From: Catenaria anguillulae PL171
Taxonomy: Eukaryota; Blastocladiomycota; Blastocladiomycetes; Blastocladiales; Catenariaceae
Direction of reading: 5' to 3'
Length of the DNA: 64,000 nucleotides
Assembly: GCA_002102555.1 (NCBI GenBank)
Contig: MCFL01000003.1
Location: 186,001-250,000 of the forward strand
The notes under the pieces: generated by a model
Told to the model about the DNA's origin: nothing
Database searches by the model: none
What the model saw: only the letters and a program-made list of their open reading frames with translations
Made by a program: the position numbers and the translations under genes
Part shown: positions 57,958-64,000 of the stretch, piece after piece
Numbering within the stretch: position 1 is the first letter of the stretch
How the letters are laid out: every line of letters starts with the position of its first letter

Positions 57958-58342
57958 GCCCTCCTCGCTTGTGTATGATACAGAGAGATGGGTGTCGATT
58001 TGTGTATTGTTGATTTGACTTCTCTCGCCAACCAGTGTTGTTCGTTTTCCCCAGTCTTGTGTTTCTCCTGTTGCTCCCCAGATCGTCCTTCCATATACAC
58101 CTGTCCGGCAGTGTACGATTCGCTCGCTCCCAACAGTTTTACGGCTCTGCCGCTTCAGCTGGCACCTTGCATCAGATCCCGCACATAGTTTGAGGAAATG
58201 TTGGCCTGCGGGAGACGTAAATCTTAACGCATCTTGAGCGTTGAGCAAACCGTGCATGTAAATAAGTACATGGATGTATACTTCACTCGGCGACCAGAAA
58301 GGACATGTTCTCATGGAGGAAAACACAACACACCCAGCGCCA
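57958..58342. other. Intergenic between NAC-beta and TGS1
   Basis: 385 bp; nothing coding recognised. Confidence 0.5.
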
Positions 58343-59608
<1,266 letters not shown>

Positions 59609-59782
59609 TCGTCCATGATGTTGTTTGCTATGCACAGTAAATGTTTACCTTTCATATGCTCTCCTCGTTTGGACTACATACCTGGGCCATTATTTGCGAA
59701 AGCTCTGGCTGAAAAAACAATGAAGGGTATGTATACTTATATCGAGACAAAATGGGCATATCAAAACCAACACGCTGCAGAA

Positions 59783-62700
59783 TCAATACTCCCTGCGCTC
59801 CACCACACTCAAGGCCTCTTCCTTGCTCAAACCACCCACCCTCACCGCCTCACTCCTTCCCTGCGCCAAACTCAGCGTCGACAATAGCCTCGCCACATCT
59901 ACCACCTTGACATACGCTGGGCAATACTTTGCTACCTCCCGCACAACCTCCAACTGGCGCCCGCCTCCCGATCGCTTACCAGCGCCGATGCGGTTCGCCG
60001 GGGCCGCCTCGCCCATTGTGAAATACGCCTCGACTTGCACCGCCTGCACCAGAATGAACCTGAGCGCATGGCCCGTGCGCTTGGAGATGCACGTGAGCGT
60101 GTCGAGCACGGTGGCCACAAGGCCCGCATAGTACGTGTCAAGCAGCGCCCCGAGCGACCTCAAGTACATGTCCTCGGGCAAGCACGTTTTCCAGTCGTGG
60201 TCGAGGCGCTCGCAGTGGTCCAGCATGTCTTGGACGGCGGCTTGTGCTGCGTCAAAGGCCGAGTCAAAGTGCAGGTCCGAGAGGTCGCCGAGTGCCGCGA
60301 GGTGGGCTTGGAATTGGGTGTGCAGGTGCACCTAATGAGAGGATGACAGCAATTATGAGAAAAAGGGCACAAGGGGGGACGAGGACAATCAGCCGAGTTC
60401 ACAGCGTCAGCGTACCATCATGTCCTTGAACACGGCATTCCCGGCCCTCACCACGGCAGGTACCACATCCACAAGCGAAGCTCTCGACATCCACTGCTTC
60501 GGGATGGCTTGATTAAACCCTTTGCCCACCGTCACGAGATGATGCAATAAACACTCTGCATCGTTCCTGAACAGCGCCGCGGCCCTGGGCGACGTGCGCA
60601 GCGAATGGCCGCGCTGTGCAGGCACTACAGCCAGCCACAGCAGAACGAGATCGTGCACGTGCTCAAACGCCTCGAGCGCGGCGCGCGGGTCGCGCTCGTT
60701 GGCCCACGACGGCGTGGCGTGTGCGCGTTGGGCGAGTTCGGACATGACTTCAATGAGGGCGAGGGTTTGGCGGGTGATGGAGTAGTTTGGGAGGCGAGAC
60801 AGCGATAGGTCCATGAGCGGCGCAGCAGAAGCTGAGGCAGACGTGGACGCGGCTGCGGTCCAGTGGGTCAGGTCAATGCCCAGCAAGTCGCCGTGCGCGC
60901 CGCCGCCGCCGGATTTCCCGCGGGCCTTGCCCGCGAGCAGCGCGGCAGGCGCTGGATCTGCATTTGGCGGCGCCGGCGTGTTGGCCGACTCGGACCGGAT
61001 CACCACGCCACCAGCTGCGTTCCCGTCACCCATCTGCACATGAGCCGACCGGGAAGTTCCTTTGCCCGCGGCACCCGCCATGCGGAAATGCGCCAAATCG
61101 CCATTCTCGACGGCGCGCTCCACATTGTCGTCCCTGCTACACAAGACTTGCCTGGCGCCCAAGATAACGGCCCCACGTCTCGACCGCACATGCGCCGCTT
61201 GTGCAAGCCGAATTCCATTGACCATGTCGTCGAGGGCATCAGCAAACACAAGCTCCGTGTCCTTGACGCGTGCACTAAACCCAAGCATGGAGTCAAACAC
61301 CATGCTCGTGTATTCGTCCACTTGACCGTTCCCGCCCTGGTCGGGCACGTGTGCAAGAACAATGCGGTCCAGAACGAGCGGCACGAGTTTGGCCGACATG
61401 CGCGCTTGCAAGATGGGATGCACGAGGTCAATGCACTCAAGCATGCCGCGGTGTTGCAATACGTGGGCGAGCCCCTCGAGCACGCGCGCCACCAGGTCCA
61501 ATTGGACTTGCCAAAGGTGGTCGGGCGGCGTGGGGCCGGGGGGTCAGAGTGCACGCGCACGTGGGCACACAGGGTTTCCGAGTGTGCTTGGACCCGGTGG
61601 AAGGCCGAGGGTCGAGCAGCGGGTCGAGCAAGTGGGTAAAGATGGAGTCGACCAGCGTTGAGACGTGTGCGTGGAGCAGGTCGAGGTGTGCGAGTGCGCC
61701 CATGATGGTGGGCAGCGAGATGAGATCGGCGAGCGGGTCCGGGGTGTCGAACGTTTCATCATCGTTGGGGTTCCGTGCAGTGGACGACGGAGTTGCCATG
61801 TCGGCGACAGAGTCGTCGAGTGGGAGCTCGTATGTGACGACGAGTTTGCGAGTGGATGAAGCTTGCGGGCAGACGACTCGGTCGAGAAGGCGAAAAAGCG
61901 GTGCGAGAGTTGGGTGATGCGGTCGTGGATCAGGGTGGTTTGAAAGTGGATGGTGCTGGCCAGGTGCTTGAAGACGCTGGGGTCGAGACAGTGATCCAAG
62001 TCTTGCGACTGGGCAGCGAGGGCGTCAACTTGGTGTGCAAGCGTGGCAGCGAGTTGGGCAGCTTTGTCGAGTTGGACGCTGTGGGCAAACATGTCGAGAT
62101 CGATGAGGTTGTCGAGCACGGAAGAAGTGCGCTTGAGCAGGTCGAGCTGCGTAAAGAGCTGGTCCATGAGCTCGACGTCGGCATGCTCGAGTTCGGCAGC
62201 GGTGGTGGTGATTGAGGAGGAGGAGGAAGACCATGAGGCGTTGGCAATGGCCTCAATCTCTTCGGTCAAGGCCGCGACCTGCGAGGAGTGGGTGGATTGC
62301 GGGGCGACCTGGTGGTGGGGCGAACCGGGGGAGTACCAGAGGAGGATGTGGCGCTGGATCGAGGCACGCAGCAGGTGGACTTGGGGTGCGGCGATGTGGA
62401 GGCGCTCGTGTGGGGTGTGGAGCATGAGGTGCGGGTTCCTCTTGGAGAATGATGAGGCCGACGAGGAGCCTTGCGTTGCAGATCCTGATCCTGATCGGCG
62501 TCTGCGACCGCCCGTGAGACTGGATCGAGAGGCAGCGCTGGAGCGGCGAGAGTACTGGTGGCGGGGCGACAGAGACGAGACAGAGGAGGGAGAGGCGGAC
62601 TCAGGATCAGCCTGCGCATGAGCATGGGTGGCGGCCCGTGATGGCGGTGGCGGTGGCGGTGGAGTGTGCCCGACAAGGGCCATGGCCATGGCGTGGGAAC

Positions 62701-62800
62701 GGGCAGGGGACTGGGACTGGGCCTGGACGAGGGAGTGGGCAGCATGCGAATGGGAGTGGGAGTGCGGGTGGGAGTGGGAATGGGAGTGGGACAGCGTCAT
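59783..62800 (-). CDS. ZW10: Kinetochore / vesicle-tethering protein ZW10 (Dsl1 complex family)
   Basis: ZW10 belongs to the RZZ kinetochore complex in animals and to the NRZ/Dsl1 tether for Golgi-to-ER vesicles; in fungi the tethering role is the more likely. Exons 60416-62800 and 59783-60331 give 978 residues if three one-base gaps are restored (near 61850, 61610 and 61530). Conserved features are the N-terminal coiled-coil part (DVELMDQLFTQLDLLKRTSSVLDNL), RKLVVTYELPLDDSVADM, LARNLM-like GARQVLCSRDDNVERAV, the C-terminal AECLLHHLVTVGKGF, LVDVVPAVVRAGNAVFKDMM and WKTCLPEDMYLRSLGALLDT. An N-terminal extension of about 120 residues has a His-Ser repeat and Ser/Arg-rich stretches absent from animal ZW10. 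The family assignment rests mostly on the C-terminal half. Confidence 0.78.
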
Positions 62801-63242
62801 GGTGAATTGATTGTGTGGCAGTGCAAAGTGATTTCATCGAGTGGTTGAGGGATGCTGCTCCCGACTTGGTCCAATTTTTTCAGTGTATGCATTTCTTTTG
62901 ATTGGAATTGGAATTCACGCAGAATCCACGCAGAATCCATCTTCAGATCAGAGGATATACGTTGCATTGGGCCGCCGATCGATCCACCCAGCCTCGCATG
63001 TACAGATCTCCGGCACCCATAGCTGATCATCATGAATATATAGAAAAGAGTATTAAGGATGATCCTTGAATCCATGCATGGCCAAAGCACAACATCAACA
63101 TTGATGCAACACAGCGCATTCCACTTCAACAAACTGCCCGTCTCTGCCCTCGCGCACCACGTTCCGCCCCAACACCATTACCCAACTCTCAGCTCGAACC
63201 CGCTGACTCACGCCCGCCACGCTCATTGCTCATTCATCATCA
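62801..63242. promoter_or_regulatory. Divergent ZW10/UFD2 promoter region
   Basis: 442 bp between divergent starts, AT-rich around 63030-63062. No defined element is seen. Confidence 0.45.
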
Positions 63243-64000
63243 TGACCACCGAGCTCAAGTCGCTCTCGGGTTCAAACTCCTCCCTGCCTGTACGACCTGG
63301 TCGTCCACCTGTCTCTCTCACGGAGACTTACCTCGCACTCCTCGTTCCAACAGCAAAAATCGCTCGAGGAATGGTCCACTGTCGCGCTCACCAAGGTCTT
63401 TTCCGTCTCTCTCGACCCCTCCGACCCGCGTGCCATTCCCTCGCTCACCGCTGAACTCGTCGCTGAGCGCGGAAACCCTGAAATCTACTTTCATCCGCAA
63501 AACCCGGACCTCCCGCTCTTCACCGCCTCCATTCTCGAACGCGTCGTGATCGCCAAGCTGTCCCTCCCGCCAATGCCAGCGCACCCACATCGCTTGCCCG
63601 CTACTTGCTCGACTGCCATGCACGCGCATCCGAATTGTGGCCAATTTGCAGGCAAAGTACAAGGCGGACGACCTTCCACAGCGGCTCGCCGTCTTGGAAG
63701 CGGCACGCGCCATGATCCTCAACTACTTGGGCATCATCATCATGCTGCCCGACATGTTTCCGCAACCCGCTGCATTCATTGGCACGGCGGCCGTGGAAAT
63801 CGTCAAGGGTTTGTCAATGGGTCTTGGATCTCGCCTTTATGGCCGCCTTTATTGAGCGGTATGCGCAAGATGATGCAAAGGACCAGGTCCTCTACCCTCT
63901 GTTTACGTCCTTTTCAGCGGAAATGCGCGATCGAAAGTTGGACAACAACCCCTCGGAGCTGTTTGGCAAGTTGACCGAGCTGCTGTCCATCCCCGCAGTC
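63243..64000 (+). CDS. UFD2: Ubiquitin chain elongation factor E4 (UFD2/UBE4), 5' part
   Basis: UFD2 extends short ubiquitin chains for proteasomal targeting; its C-terminal U-box would lie beyond the window. Exon 1 is 63243-63291 (MTTELKSLSGSNSSLP plus the splice); exon 2 starts at 63354 after a 62-bp intron ending TTCCAACAG. Family features are SLEEWSTVALTKVFSVSL, SILERVVIAKLSLPP, SLARYLLDCHARASELW, AARAMILNYLGIIIMLPDMF and FIERYAQDDAKDQVLYPLF, which follow the UFD2 core order. Two single-base gaps are needed (about 63580 and 63615-63640) and a third discontinuity lies near 63815-63825, where one extra base, two missing bases or a small intron could explain the change. The gene runs off the right edge. 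Confidence 0.8.

Overview
The window is nuclear DNA of a eukaryote, most likely a zoosporic (flagellated) fungus of the Blastocladiomycota/Chytridiomycota grade. Three things support this. Protein genes are broken by short spliceosomal introns, mostly 60-120 bp, with GTRNGT-like donors. There are fungal-type regulators (an AreA-like GATA factor, an Rlm1/MEF2-type MADS-box protein, Rho1). There are also genes for motile flagella (calaxin, MORN5, IFT172), which non-flagellated fungi lack. The placement is inference; no rRNA or other decisive marker is present.

Layout. 1-14.2 kb: an unidentified ORF tail, ATG12 (-), PP2A methylesterase PPME1 (+), calaxin (+), MORN5 (+), mitochondrial uL30 (-) and IFT172 (+). 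15-16.5 kb: a 461-residue protein I do not recognise (-). 17.5-22.4 kb: tRNA-Arg(CCG) (-) and a PXA-RGS-PX sorting nexin (+). 22.6-44.1 kb: Nse1 (-), Rho1 (-), PPWD1 (+), MADS-box (-), a 4.7-kb gene-free gap, GATA factor (+), NDUFS1 (+) and SRP receptor beta (-). 44.4-49.4 kb: a second, inverted copy of the sorting nexin and tRNA-Arg. 49.6-64 kb: condensin CAP-G (+), a secreted/transmembrane SH3 protein (+), NAC beta (+), TGS1 (+), ZW10 (-) and the 5' part of UFD2 (+, runs off the window).

The most striking structure is a nearly identical inverted repeat of about 5 kb (17460-22434 against 44356-49422) flanking a 21.9-kb unique segment. It ends sharply just past the tRNA genes. Divergence between the arms is mosaic: a core of roughly 2.5 kb looks identical and its flanks differ, as expected after gene conversion. 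A second point of interest is an ATG12 whose reading frame ends in Ser instead of the glycine needed for covalent conjugation.

A caution for any reader: at least 17 places in conserved genes need exactly one extra base to restore the frame, always in the same sense and often in C or G runs. All lie outside the segment bounded by the inverted repeat. They look like consensus errors, not pseudogenes. Coordinates below are those of the given sequence, and the breaks are noted gene by gene.
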